59,209 nt of DNA from Bacteroides sp. (GTDB taxonomy: Bacteria > Bacteroidota > Bacteroidia > Bacteroidales > Muribaculaceae). Under the pieces are notes generated by a model. The model worked only from the letters and a program-made list of their open reading frames with translations, was not told the origin of the DNA and ran no database searches. Below are positions 30,281 to 38,455 of the stretch, piece after piece. Within the stretch, counting starts at the first letter, position 1. Every line of letters begins with the position of its first letter. The DNA lies in assembly GCA_014802175.1 (NCBI GenBank), contig JAAVCU010000017.1, positions 43,594 through 102,802 of the forward strand, given 5' to 3'. The position numbers and the translations under genes are program-made.

Positions 30281-31588
30281 ATGCAAAAAGAAACGACAAT
30301 GAATGAAATGAGAAGGATATTATTTATAATCAGCGTTATATTTTCGTTAAATGCTGTTTATGCAAATGAGATATATGATGAAATAAAGCAGAATCCGAAT
30401 AAGGCAGGAGGCGTATATTTCGCTTATCCGGATACCTGTTATAATGTCACTCCTGCTCCGGCTGGTTACAAACCCTTTTACATAAGTCATATCGGTCGAC
30501 ATGGCTCCCGTTTTCTCCTGAAAGAATCGGATTACACCTTACCTTTGAAAACTCTTGAATTGGCTCATGGGTCCAATGCGCTGACTTTAAAAGGGGAAGG
30601 AGTATTTGAAGAATTGACGAAACTCTATGATTTTGCGAAATTGCGTGCCGGAGACTTGACGGAAAAGGGAGTGCGTCAGCACAAGCATATCGCCTCCCGC
30701 ATGTTCGATGCCTATCCGGAGGTGTTCAGCGGGAATAACGTGATAACGGCGCACTCCACAATGGTGATGCGCTGCGCCATGAGTATGGCTGCCTTTACGG
30801 AAAGTCTCAAGGAAAAGAATCCTGACTTGAGAGTGGTCAGGGAGCCCAGCGAGCGTAATGCTAAATATATCAACAATCCGACACCTGAACTTGCTGAATA
30901 TAATAAAGCCGACGGCCGATGGCAAACAGAATATAAGGAGCTAAGAAACAGCACAACACCATACGAGCGTATTATCCCTGAGATATTCAGCGATGCAGCA
31001 TTTATTGAAGAGCATGTTAAACCTGTCAACTTCACCTGCCAGCTTTATAATGTATTCGCGGGAATGCAAAATTTGGATGTGGAGAATGGTTTTATGAATC
31101 TATTTACGGATGAAGAACTTTACAAACTCTGGAAAATTTACAATTTCAGGATGTATGTGCATTGCTCCAATTGTGCTTACAGCAATAGGGTAGTACTGCA
31201 AAATTGCATACCCTTGCTCAATGATATGATTGAGCGTGCGGATGCTGCCATAGCAGACAAGCGGATTGGCGCAGACCTGAGATTCGGACACGATCTGAAC
31301 ATAATCCCCATGACAGCTCTGTTAGGTTTCGACGGATGTAATCACGTCGTGAGTGATCCGGAGGAGATTTGTGAAGTGTTCCAGGATTATAAGATCTCAC
31401 CGATGGCCTCCAACATACAGATGATCTTCTTCAGGAATGAAGCGGAAGACGTATTGGTAAAATTCTTGCTCAACGAGCGAGAGATCTCCATACCTTGCAA
31501 AACCGACAGCTTCCCCTTCTATCGCTGGTCGGAAGTCAGGCCTTACCTGCTCGGCCGCCTCACTACACTCACCACTGAGTCGCGCTGA
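30281..31588 (+). CDS. Secreted histidine acid phosphatase, phytase-like
   Basis: A 435-residue exported protein of the histidine phosphatase superfamily, branch 2 (phytases, MINPP and acid phosphatases). The active-site RHGSR is at residues 73-77 with His74 as nucleophile, and the proton-donor HD is in FGHDLN (His337-Asp338). A Cys-rich patch lies near 295-310. The signal peptide runs from MRRILFIISV to VYA. Start is uncertain: ATGs at 30281, 30299 and 30308 are in frame and the last two sit closest to the signal peptide. It follows the GDPD terminator and probably has its own promoter. Phosphomonoesters such as inositol phosphates or glycerol phosphate are the likely substrates. Confidence 0.88.
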   Translation: MQKETTMNEMRRILFIISVIFSLNAVYANEIYDEIKQNPNKAGGVYFAYPDTCYNVTPAPAGYKPFYISHIGRHGSRFLLKESDYTLPLKTLELAHGSNALTLKGEGVFEELTKLYDFAKLRAGDLTEKGVRQHKHIASRMFDAYPEVFSGNNVITAHSTMVMRCAMSMAAFTESLKEKNPDLRVVREPSERNAKYINNPTPELAEYNKADGRWQTEYKELRNSTTPYERIIPEIFSDAAFIEEHVKPVNFTCQLYNVFAGMQNLDVENGFMNLFTDEELYKLWKIYNFRMYVHCSNCAYSNRVVLQNCIPLLNDMIERADAAIADKRIGADLRFGHDLNIIPMTALLGFDGCNHVVSDPEEICEVFQDYKISPMASNIQMIFFRNEAEDVLVKFLLNEREISIPCKTDSFPFYRWSEVRPYLLGRLTTLTTESR

Positions 31589-31617
31589 TAAGTTTACTAA
31601 TGTAAGTAAATAGATGC

Positions 31618-31665
31618 TAAAAGAGGATGAGAGAAGCGGTGTGGCTTCCTGCTCATCCTCTTTTA
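31618..31665. terminator. Bidirectional terminator between the phosphatase gene and galE
   Basis: A perfect 14-bp stem TAAAAGAGGATGAG / CTCATCCTCTTTTA with an inner GAAGC/GCTTC pairing, between convergent genes. Confidence 0.88.
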
Positions 31666-31718
31666 AGTTGAATTTCAGATATAGAGGATCTGACGTTGAT
31701 TCAGTATAATACCCTCGA

Positions 31719-32744
31719 TTATTTTGCGGTGACTTTGCATTGCCAAGCCCAGGCGTTTTTCATTGTCTCGTCGATGGGAACCTGTGCGGTCCAGCCGAGT
31801 ACTTCGTTGGCTTTCTTCGGGTCTGCCCAGATCTTTTCGATGTCTCCGGCACGGCGTGCGCCGATCTTGTGGGGAACCTTGACGCCGGTAGCGCGCTCGA
31901 AGGAGTCAATGAGCTCAAGCACGGAGAGTCCGCGGCCTGTGCCGAGGTTGAAGATCTCTACAGCATCGGTGTCTTGGCCATCAAGCATACGTTTCATTGC
32001 GATTACGTGTGCCTTGGCAAGGTCAACAACGTCGATGTAGTCGCGGATGCAAGAGCCGTCGGGGGTGTTGTAGTCGTTGCCGAACACTGTCAGCTCCGCA
32101 CGGATACCTGCCGCAGCCTGAGTGAGGTAGGGCACGAGGTTCTGGGGTACACCCAAGGGAAGCTCACCGATCATTGCTGACGGGTGTGCGCCGATCGGGT
32201 TGAAGTAGCGGAGAAGGATGCTCTTGATGGGGGCGCCGCTCTTGATGTAATCCTCGATGATCTCTTCGGAAATCTGTTTAGTGTTTCCGTAAGGAGAGGT
32301 GGCGGGTTTGATGGGAGCGGTCTCGTCGATCGGGTTCTTGTCGGGCTCACCGTAAACGGTGCATGAGGATGAGAATACGATACCTTTCACTCCGAACTCA
32401 GGCATGAGGTCGAGGAGGTTGATGAGAGTGTTGAGGTTGTTGCGGTAATAGAGCAGAGGTTTCTGCACTGATTCGCCAACGGCCTTTGATGCTGCAAAGT
32501 TGATGATCCCTTTGATTCCGGGGTTCTCTTCGAAGAGTTTGCGGAGTGTGTTGATGTCTGTGCAGTCTCCCTCTACAAATGCGGGGCGGATGCCGGTGAT
32601 GGCCTCGATGCCGTCGATGACGTTGGCATTGGAGTTGGAGAGGTTGTCGATGATCACAACCTCATAGCCGGCATTCTGCAGCTCAACCACGGTGTGGCTG
32701 CCGATATAACCGGTGCCACCGGTAACTAATATTTTGGTTTTCAT
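31719..32744 (-). CDS. galE: UDP-glucose 4-epimerase
   Basis: A 341-residue short-chain dehydrogenase-type epimerase that interconverts UDP-glucose and UDP-galactose. The NAD-binding GGTGYIGSHTVVEL (residues 8-21), the catalytic Ser-Ser-Cys strand FSSSCTVYGEP and YGNTK (catalytic Tyr and Lys) are intact. GalE C-terminal blocks GSCIRDYIDVVDLAKAHV and FNLGTGRGLSVLE are present. The gene lies downstream of a sugar nucleotidyltransferase gene on the same strand across a 225-base repeat-bearing gap. It supplies UDP-galactose for envelope glycans and allows galactose use. Confidence 0.96.
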   Translation of the reverse strand: MKTKILVTGGTGYIGSHTVVELQNAGYEVVIIDNLSNSNANVIDGIEAITGIRPAFVEGDCTDINTLRKLFEENPGIKGIINFAASKAVGESVQKPLLYYRNNLNTLINLLDLMPEFGVKGIVFSSSCTVYGEPDKNPIDETAPIKPATSPYGNTKQISEEIIEDYIKSGAPIKSILLRYFNPIGAHPSAMIGELPLGVPQNLVPYLTQAAAGIRAELTVFGNDYNTPDGSCIRDYIDVVDLAKAHVIAMKRMLDGQDTDAVEIFNLGTGRGLSVLELIDSFERATGVKVPHKIGARRAGDIEKIWADPKKANEVLGWTAQVPIDETMKNAWAWQCKVTAK

Positions 32745-32820
32745 ATTTGATTTTTTATAAGGAGAAGTTGGGAAATGCGCTCACTGCGTTCGCGCCACAA
32801 TCTCTGATCTGGAAAAATTT

Positions 32821-32927
32821 CCAATTCCATAGAATTCTCTTCGGCGCCAGAAGGGGAGGGCGGAGGGAAATCCAATTCCATAGAATTTTCTTCGGCACCC
32901 GGAGGGGAGGGAATTTCTGATCTGGGG
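32821..32927. repeat. 51-bp direct repeat, two copies, between galE and the nucleotidyltransferase gene
   Basis: CCAATTCCATAGAATT followed by a TTCTTCGGC-like stretch and a G-rich block starts at 32821 and again at 32872, an exact 51-base shift. A second shared string TCTGATCTGG flanks both sides (32802 region and 32916 region). The arrangement looks like an internally duplicated intergenic element. The short minus-strand frame it creates (repeating GAEENSMEL) is not judged a gene. Confidence 0.65.
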
Positions 32928-32944
32928 AAGGGGAGCAATGAATC

Positions 32945-32973
32945 CTAACTTCTAATTCCTAATTCCTAATTAG
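32945..32973. repeat. 7-bp-period repeat (CTAATTC), four units
   Basis: CTAA cores start at 32945, 32952, 32959 and 32966, an exact 7-base period, directly at the 3' end of the nucleotidyltransferase gene (its stop lies in the last unit). Confidence 0.85.
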
Positions 32974-33869
32974 AAAAGGGGTGTGGGGTAAATGCCTTCT
33001 TTTACGAGTTTGTCGAACTGGGCTACAGTTGCGGGGCGGTCGGCAGCGTAAGTAACACCAAACCATTTTGAGGGAGTGCCGATAACCTTGAGGTCGATCT
33101 TGCCATCCTGAATGAGGTCGTTGACAACACTGGGGATGTAGAACTCGGCTTTGAGCTCGTTTTTGTTTGCCTCCAGGAATTTGATGAATGCGCTCTCCGA
33201 ATAGTCGAAATAGTCGGGAGTGAATCCCCACATATTCATGGAAACGTTTGCATCCTCGGGGAAGGGAACTTCTTCACCCTCCACAACCTGGATGAGCTTG
33301 CCGTTTTTGCGCTCGATGCCGTGGCACTCTGTAACGCCGGTGAGATTACCTTCAGCGTCAACCTCGCAAAGACCGCGGCTGACACCACCGTTCTCGCTGA
33401 GTGTGTTCTCGATGTTGAAGCCGATCATGCAGTAGCAGTTCTTCTTACCCTCTACAGAGCGGAGGAAGTCGCCGAGGAGCTGGAAGCTCTCCGCACCATA
33501 GTAGTCATCGGCATTGATCACGCCAAACGGCTCTTTGATGGCATCTTTACCCATGAGGACAGCGTGGTTGGTGCCCCAAGGTTTGGTGCGCTCGGGATTG
33601 TAAGTGAAGCCTTCGGGAAGTTTGTCGATAGACTGGAACACAACCTCTACGGGCACATGACCTTCATATTTGGAGATGATTTTCTCGCGGAACTCCTGCT
33701 CGAAATCCTTGCGGATAACGAAAACGATTTTGCCGAATCCTGCGCGGAGTGCATCGTAAACTGAATAATCCATGATAGTTTCGCCAGAAGGGCCAAGACC
33801 ATCAAGCTGTTTCAGACCACCATAGCGGCTACCCATTCCGGCCGCGAGAATAAAAAGTGTAGGTTTCAT
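32970..33869 (-). CDS. Sugar-phosphate nucleotidyltransferase, GalU/RmlA-like fold
   Basis: A 299-residue nucleotidyltransferase. The NTP-binding signature LAAGMGSRYGGLKQLDGLGP (residues 8-27) and the metal-binding INADDYYG are intact, with a substrate region SMNMWGFTPDYF. It probably activates a hexose-1-phosphate with UTP or dTTP; the exact nucleotide and sugar cannot be read. Position next to galE suggests UDP-glucose or UDP-galactose supply, but similar proteins in Bacteroides are annotated only as nucleotidyltransferases. Typical length, no oddities. Confidence 0.88.
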   Translation of the reverse strand: MKPTLFILAAGMGSRYGGLKQLDGLGPSGETIMDYSVYDALRAGFGKIVFVIRKDFEQEFREKIISKYEGHVPVEVVFQSIDKLPEGFTYNPERTKPWGTNHAVLMGKDAIKEPFGVINADDYYGAESFQLLGDFLRSVEGKKNCYCMIGFNIENTLSENGGVSRGLCEVDAEGNLTGVTECHGIERKNGKLIQVVEGEEVPFPEDANVSMNMWGFTPDYFDYSESAFIKFLEANKNELKAEFYIPSVVNDLIQDGKIDLKVIGTPSKWFGVTYAADRPATVAQFDKLVKEGIYPTPLF

Positions 33870-33937
33870 AATTGGTTATTGGTTAATGTATTATTAGTAA
33901 TTCAAATTGCTGGTCGATAAATGCTTTTGCTGCAATT

Positions 33938-35077
33938 TTATTGCGGCTTCTTATGGAGAAGAGGGATGATTCTGAGGAAGAGGGAGAAGAGGATGAGCTT
34001 TGAGTTGCCGTTGCGCTCCACATGTTCGGAGGCTTCTTCGATGCAGCTTACGAGGTCCTCGACATTGCTGTGGTGTATAAAGGGGGAGAAGCGTTGCGAG
34101 AAGGATTCTTCTCCGGCTGTCATCGAAGATAGCTGCGGCATCTTCAGGTTGTAGATGAAATTCTCGCGCACCATGCTTGTCATGTACGAGAAGAAACGAC
34201 GCAGTTTCTCACGCCCCATGCCGGCGGCATTGTCGCCGATGTTGCGAAGCTTACCGGGCGCCTTACCATACGCCGCTCTCATTATCTCCTTGAAAAGTTC
34301 CTCGAATTCGCTGCGCTCGCCGGAGTGTGAGGCAAGTTCATCGGCTTTGGATATTCTGCCACCGGCAAGTCGTGCGATCTCTCTTGCAGCATTTTCATCG
34401 AGATGGTATTGATTGCGTATGTAGTTTGCTATCTCCTCAGCTTCGGGCGGCAACACGTTCAGACGGCGTGTGCGCGAAGAGATTGTGGGTAACACCTCCG
34501 CTTCGTTGTTCGACACGAGCACGAATACGGTGCCCTCTGTCGGCTCTTCTATAACCTTCAGCAGCTTATTGGCAGCCGCAGGCTGAAGCTTCTCCGGAAG
34601 CCAGATGAGGAAGAACTTATAGCGTGATTTATATGTGGAATAGGCGTCGGCGCGCACTATGTTGTCAGCGTCGTTGACATAAATAGAGGGCTGTGAGTTG
34701 CCGGCGTCGAGGATATCGAGCCATTGCTCTGTCGGCATCCAGGGGTGCTGGGTAAGCATCTTGCGCCACTCCTCGATACGGTCCTCGGAGGTCTCGATCT
34801 TTTGAGCCTTGTTCTTCACTATCGGGAAGTAGAAATGCACATCGGGATGATTGAACGACTGGTGCTGACGGCATGAGGAGCAGACACCGCAAGCTTCGCC
34901 GTCGTGCGGCGATTCGCAATGCGCGTACTGCATGAAAGCGCGCGCCAGACACATCTTGCCGATACCGGAAACTCCGCTGAGCATAATAGCGTGAGGCATC
35001 CGGCGGCTGTCGGCCATCGAACGCAAATCATCCTTTATTACCTTTTGTCCTGGAATATCAGAGAATTTCATCAGCAT
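33938..35077 (-). CDS. holB: DNA polymerase III delta-prime subunit (clamp-loader)
   Basis: A 379-residue AAA+ protein of the clamp loader. MKFSDIPGQ at the start and RMPHAIMLSGVSGIGKMCLA, the P-loop, are visible. The residue after the P-loop Lys is Met instead of Ser/Thr, consistent with a non-hydrolysing delta-prime. A zinc module follows (CGVCSSCR with an upstream Cys) and then SSRTRRL at the arginine-finger position. Compared with E. coli HolB the insertion after the zinc module (VHFYFPIVKNKAQK) is typical of Bacteroidetes. ATG at 35071 is an alternative start. It is divergent from the AddB-like gene; a -7 box lies at 35094-35101. Confidence 0.9.
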   Translation of the reverse strand: MLMKFSDIPGQKVIKDDLRSMADSRRMPHAIMLSGVSGIGKMCLARAFMQYAHCESPHDGEACGVCSSCRQHQSFNHPDVHFYFPIVKNKAQKIETSEDRIEEWRKMLTQHPWMPTEQWLDILDAGNSQPSIYVNDADNIVRADAYSTYKSRYKFFLIWLPEKLQPAAANKLLKVIEEPTEGTVFVLVSNNEAEVLPTISSRTRRLNVLPPEAEEIANYIRNQYHLDENAAREIARLAGGRISKADELASHSGERSEFEELFKEIMRAAYGKAPGKLRNIGDNAAGMGREKLRRFFSYMTSMVRENFIYNLKMPQLSSMTAGEESFSQRFSPFIHHSNVEDLVSCIEEASEHVERNGNSKLILFSLFLRIIPLLHKKPQ

Positions 35078-35093
35078 ATATCCTATTCAATCA

Positions 35094-35101
35094 CAAAGGT
35101 A
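35094..35101 (-). promoter_or_regulatory. Putative -7 box (TACCTTTG) for holB
   Basis: TACCTTTG on the minus strand fits TAnnTTTG and would give a very short leader before the holB start. On the other strand TATCTTCG at 35146-35153 is a one-mismatch box for the AddB-like gene. Confidence 0.45.
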
Positions 35102-35195
35102 ATAAATTTTAACGATAATCCTTTAAAATACTCAAAAATAATAGCTATCTTCGCAATGAAGTTGGTTAAGCAACTTCAAAAAACAACATATATTT

Positions 35196-38100
35196 ATGGC
35201 TGAAACGTTTCTTGATTCGATTGCGAAGGCTTACGTTGAGAATTTCGATGACATATCGGAATTCTGTTTTGTGTTTCCCAACAAGCGTTCCGGAACATTC
35301 TTCCGGCGCGCCCTTACTCGCCAGCTTGGTTCGCGGGTGCGTCTCGCTCCTGAGATAATGTCGATCTCCGATCTGGTGGAAAAGCTGTCGGGACTTGAAA
35401 CCGCCACGCGCATCGAACTGCTTTTCCGCCTCTTCAATATTTACCGCAACAACAAGGAGCTAATACCCTCCAAAGCCAAGGATAACGATCTGCTTGAATT
35501 CGATGCGTTCCGAAGCTGGGGAGAGATATTGCTGTCGGATTTCAGTGAGGTTGATCAATATGGCGTGGATGCCGATGCTTTGTTCACCAACGTCAGTGAT
35601 TATCGCGAAATCTCCTCAAACTTCCTCACCGACGAACAGATAGAGGTGCTGGAACGCTACTTCGGATATTCACCCTCCACAGCCGATGTGTCGCGTTTCT
35701 GGAAAAGTTTCTCGCAAGGTTCCGGAAAATCCGATATTAAGCAACGTTTTATGTATTTGTGGCAGGCTATGGCTCCGCTCTATCATTCGCTGAATGATAG
35801 TCTTGAGAGTGAAGGGCTCGCCACCCAGGGTCTGGTTTACCGACGTGCGTTGGAGAATGTGATTGAGCAAGGGCGCGATCTCCTGCCTTATAAGAAAATT
35901 ATTTTCGTAGGTTTCAACGCACTATCCACCACCGAGGCGCTCCTGTTTGAAGCTCTTGCCAAAGCCGGAGGTTATTATGCCGATGAGAAAGAGGCGTATG
36001 TGGATTATTACTGGGACGCGACCGGTCCGATATTGGAGTCGGAGGAGAGCGATGCCTCCATGTTTCTGCGTCTTAACAAACGCAACTTCCCCAGTCCGGA
36101 CTGGGCTCGGGACTGGATAGAGCGGAATCGAGTAAGCGAGATGCCGGCTGATATGAAGGTGATAGCCTCACCCTCAAATTCGGCGCAGACAAAGATTGCC
36201 GCCCGTTCGCTGTCGGAAATCATAGAGCGGGTAGGAGGAGAAGAGGTGCAGGATGCGAAGGTGGCGGTGGTGCTTCCCGACGAGAACCTGCTGCTGCCGT
36301 TGCTTTATGCACTTCCGGAATCGCTCGATAAAGTTAACCTCACAATGGGATATTCACTGCGTCTCACATCCGTGGCATCTTTTCTGCATCATCTGCGCGG
36401 ATTGCACGCGCGTAGCCGTATGACCGGAGGTGAGCTGACTTTCTTCCACGAAGATGTGAAACTGTTGCTGTCGCATCCGTTCACTCACGCATTGCTCGGG
36501 AGCCGGAATGTGGCGGTGATGAATACATATATGGCAAAGCATCATAAGTTTCGCGTGTCGATCGAGGAGTTCCGCCGTGAGACGGGAGGTGACGACCGTT
36601 TACCCCTCGATATAGCCGCTTACGGTGTCGGCACCAAGGCGGGTGTGAGCTATATCGACGATGTGCTGATGCGCATCGATGCCTCACTTGCCGACAACGA
36701 AGGGGGAGTGGTGAAATCTCGTATCGACAGATCGCACATCGCCCTCTATCGCGATGCCCTGCGCCGTCTGGAGAGCAATGCCTCCGAACATGGTGTGGAG
36801 ATGGGGCTGAGCGGAGTCTTTTATATGGTCGATAAACTTCTTGCCGGAGAACATGTCAGCTTCGAGGGTGAGCCGCTCGAAGGTTTGCAGGTTATGGGTC
36901 TGCTCGAAACCCGCGCGCTCGACTTCGATCATCTGGTGATCCTGTCTATGAACGACAAGGTTATGCCCCGTAAGGCGCGTCGAGCAACCTTCATCCCCGA
37001 CTCATTGCGCCGAGGCTATGGATTGCCATATTCCAATTATCAGGAACGCCTTTTCTCCTACTATTTCTATCGTATGATCTCGCGCGTGAAATCGGTGACA
37101 TTGATTTACGACGCCCGAAGTGGAGAGGGTATGAGAAGTGGCGGCGAATCGCGTTATCTTACGCAGCTCCGCTATCTTTATGCCCCCGGCAAGATAAAGT
37201 ATGAAAATTACCAGTTCCTGATTTCCGAACCGGGTCATGATCCCGAGCCGTTGGAGAAAACCCCGGAAATAATGGAAAAAGTGCAGGAATATGCCCGTAA
37301 GGGATCAGACAAGAACCTGTCGGCTTCTGCTTTACGCAAGTATGGTGAATGTCAGATCCGTTTCTATTATGAGGAGGTGGAGGGATTGCGCACCGACACC
37401 GCCGAGACGGAGTTTATCAATCCCATAACGCAGGGTAACATCGTACATGACACCATGCTGATGCTCTATTTCCCTGAACCCTTACGCAAGAAATATCTGA
37501 AAGAGAGGATTCGGATATCACCCGAAGCGCTCGATGCAATGATAAAGGATCGTGAGCGCATCCGAATCCTGATCCGCAAGAATATAAACAAGCACCATTA
37601 CAATCTTCCCGAAGCGGAGCAGGATACACCGTTGGAGGGTGCTGCATCGATGGTGGCAGGGCACTTGGAGCAGGTCGTAACCGATATTTTGAGATACGAC
37701 CGCAAGCTTGCACCCTTTGATTTGGCAGGGGGCGAGATGTCGGCGTCGTGGCGATGGAAATACGATACTAACAAGTTTGTGAATATGAAATTTGCGATCG
37801 ACCGTCTTGATATCCTTAATCCCGGCCGAGAAAATGAGCAGTGGCGCATCGTGGATTACAAGACCGGTCAGGCACATGTGGAGGCATCTGAATTCGAAGA
37901 TATATTTAACGGGGCGTATTCGGCAAAAAACTTCTTCCAGCTCATGTTGTACGCCAATCTCATGAATCTCTACACCGGTCAGGATAAAGATGTAAAGGTG
38001 GCGATATACTCCACAGGCAAATTGCTCAAGAAAGGGGAGACGTTACCTAAAATCGGAAGTGAGGTCATCAAAGGACACAAGCAGATAAATGAGGCATTCG

Positions 38101-38222
38101 TGGAAACCTTGAACGCCCGCATCGACGAACTCTTTGATCCCGGGCGTCCCTTCCTCCCCGCCGGCGACCCCGACAACTGCACCTACTGCCTCCTCCACGA
38201 CCTCTGCCGCCGCACCCGCTAA
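35196..38222 (+). CDS. AddB-like PD-(D/E)XK nuclease, Fe-S cluster type
   Basis: A 1,008-residue protein with the layout of AddB: an N-terminal inactivated helicase-like part (FCFVFPNKRSGTFFRRAL) and a C-terminal RecB-family nuclease. Nuclease residues are visible as Asp869 (DRLD) and the DYKTG motif (Asp887, Lys889). The four-Cys iron-sulfur staple is seen as Cys719 (YGECQIRF) and Cys995, Cys998 and Cys1004 (CTYCLLHDLC). These enzymes resect double-strand breaks with an AddA helicase-nuclease, which is not in this window but may lie elsewhere. The start at 35196 leaves a 118-base divergent gap from holB. Confidence 0.88.
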   Translation: MAETFLDSIAKAYVENFDDISEFCFVFPNKRSGTFFRRALTRQLGSRVRLAPEIMSISDLVEKLSGLETATRIELLFRLFNIYRNNKELIPSKAKDNDLLEFDAFRSWGEILLSDFSEVDQYGVDADALFTNVSDYREISSNFLTDEQIEVLERYFGYSPSTADVSRFWKSFSQGSGKSDIKQRFMYLWQAMAPLYHSLNDSLESEGLATQGLVYRRALENVIEQGRDLLPYKKIIFVGFNALSTTEALLFEALAKAGGYYADEKEAYVDYYWDATGPILESEESDASMFLRLNKRNFPSPDWARDWIERNRVSEMPADMKVIASPSNSAQTKIAARSLSEIIERVGGEEVQDAKVAVVLPDENLLLPLLYALPESLDKVNLTMGYSLRLTSVASFLHHLRGLHARSRMTGGELTFFHEDVKLLLSHPFTHALLGSRNVAVMNTYMAKHHKFRVSIEEFRRETGGDDRLPLDIAAYGVGTKAGVSYIDDVLMRIDASLADNEGGVVKSRIDRSHIALYRDALRRLESNASEHGVEMGLSGVFYMVDKLLAGEHVSFEGEPLEGLQVMGLLETRALDFDHLVILSMNDKVMPRKARRATFIPDSLRRGYGLPYSNYQERLFSYYFYRMISRVKSVTLIYDARSGEGMRSGGESRYLTQLRYLYAPGKIKYENYQFLISEPGHDPEPLEKTPEIMEKVQEYARKGSDKNLSASALRKYGECQIRFYYEEVEGLRTDTAETEFINPITQGNIVHDTMLMLYFPEPLRKKYLKERIRISPEALDAMIKDRERIRILIRKNINKHHYNLPEAEQDTPLEGAASMVAGHLEQVVTDILRYDRKLAPFDLAGGEMSASWRWKYDTNKFVNMKFAIDRLDILNPGRENEQWRIVDYKTGQAHVEASEFEDIFNGAYSAKNFFQLMLYANLMNLYTGQDKDVKVAIYSTGKLLKKGETLPKIGSEVIKGHKQINEAFVETLNARIDELFDPGRPFLPAGDPDNCTYCLLHDLCRRTR

Positions 38223-38267
38223 CCATCCCTCCAATATTTACAATAATAACTGATTGCGAGGTGGGGA

Positions 38268-38299
38268 TTTGGCAGTGTGGGAAAAAAGTGTTAACTTTG
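38268..38299 (+). promoter_or_regulatory. Promoter for the L25 leader and rplY
   Basis: TTTG at 38268-38271, then 20 bases, then TAACTTTG at 38292-38299: a full match to the Bacteroidetes -33/-7 architecture. Transcription should start near 38305, giving a leader of about 150 nt before rplY. Confidence 0.75.
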
Positions 38300-38304
38300 T
38301 GGCG

Positions 38305-38455
38305 CTTTTGAGCAAAACACGTGTGATGGGAAATTTGCAGGCGTTGTAAGACGCCACTCCCTATGGTCGGAATCCCGGCGATGAACCGGATCAAGACCGC
38401 AAGGCGATTATGCCGGAGCAGACTTATTTTGAGTAACACAAATTAAAAAAAGAAA
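38305..38455 (+). ncRNA. Structured 5' leader of rplY (candidate regulatory RNA)
   Basis: The leader is GC-rich and can form several helices: GGCGT/ACGCC (38340-38355) enclosed by GGGA/TCCC (38328-38361), GGTC/GACC (38365-38398) enclosing ATCC-GG/CCGGAT (38372-38391), and GGC/GCC (38403-38414). CCGG strings at 38375-38378, 38386-38389 and 38413-38416 allow alternative pairings. I do not recognise a known riboswitch family; weak local likeness to TPP and SRP RNA was considered and rejected. L25 binds RNA (5S rRNA loop E), so autoregulation is a reasonable but untested idea. Confidence 0.5.

Noticed and set aside
32741-32938. 65-codon minus-strand frame with repeated GAEENSMEL
   Set aside because: It arises from the 51-bp DNA repeat in a gap; no start context or homologue, so treated as repeat DNA.
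34006-35077. HolB P-loop with Met after Lys considered as an inactivating mutation
   Set aside because: Delta-prime subunits commonly lack a functional ATP site, so this is expected for the family.
38340-38425. Local likeness of the rplY leader to a TPP riboswitch 3' half (TGAACCnGATC, TnATGCC) and to the SRP RNA tip (CCGCAAGG, 12 of 16 bases)
   Set aside because: The obligatory CTGAGA motif of TPP aptamers is missing, and the SRP AGCAGC strand and GGAA loop are not present; the overall fold is multi-stem, not a single SRP hairpin.
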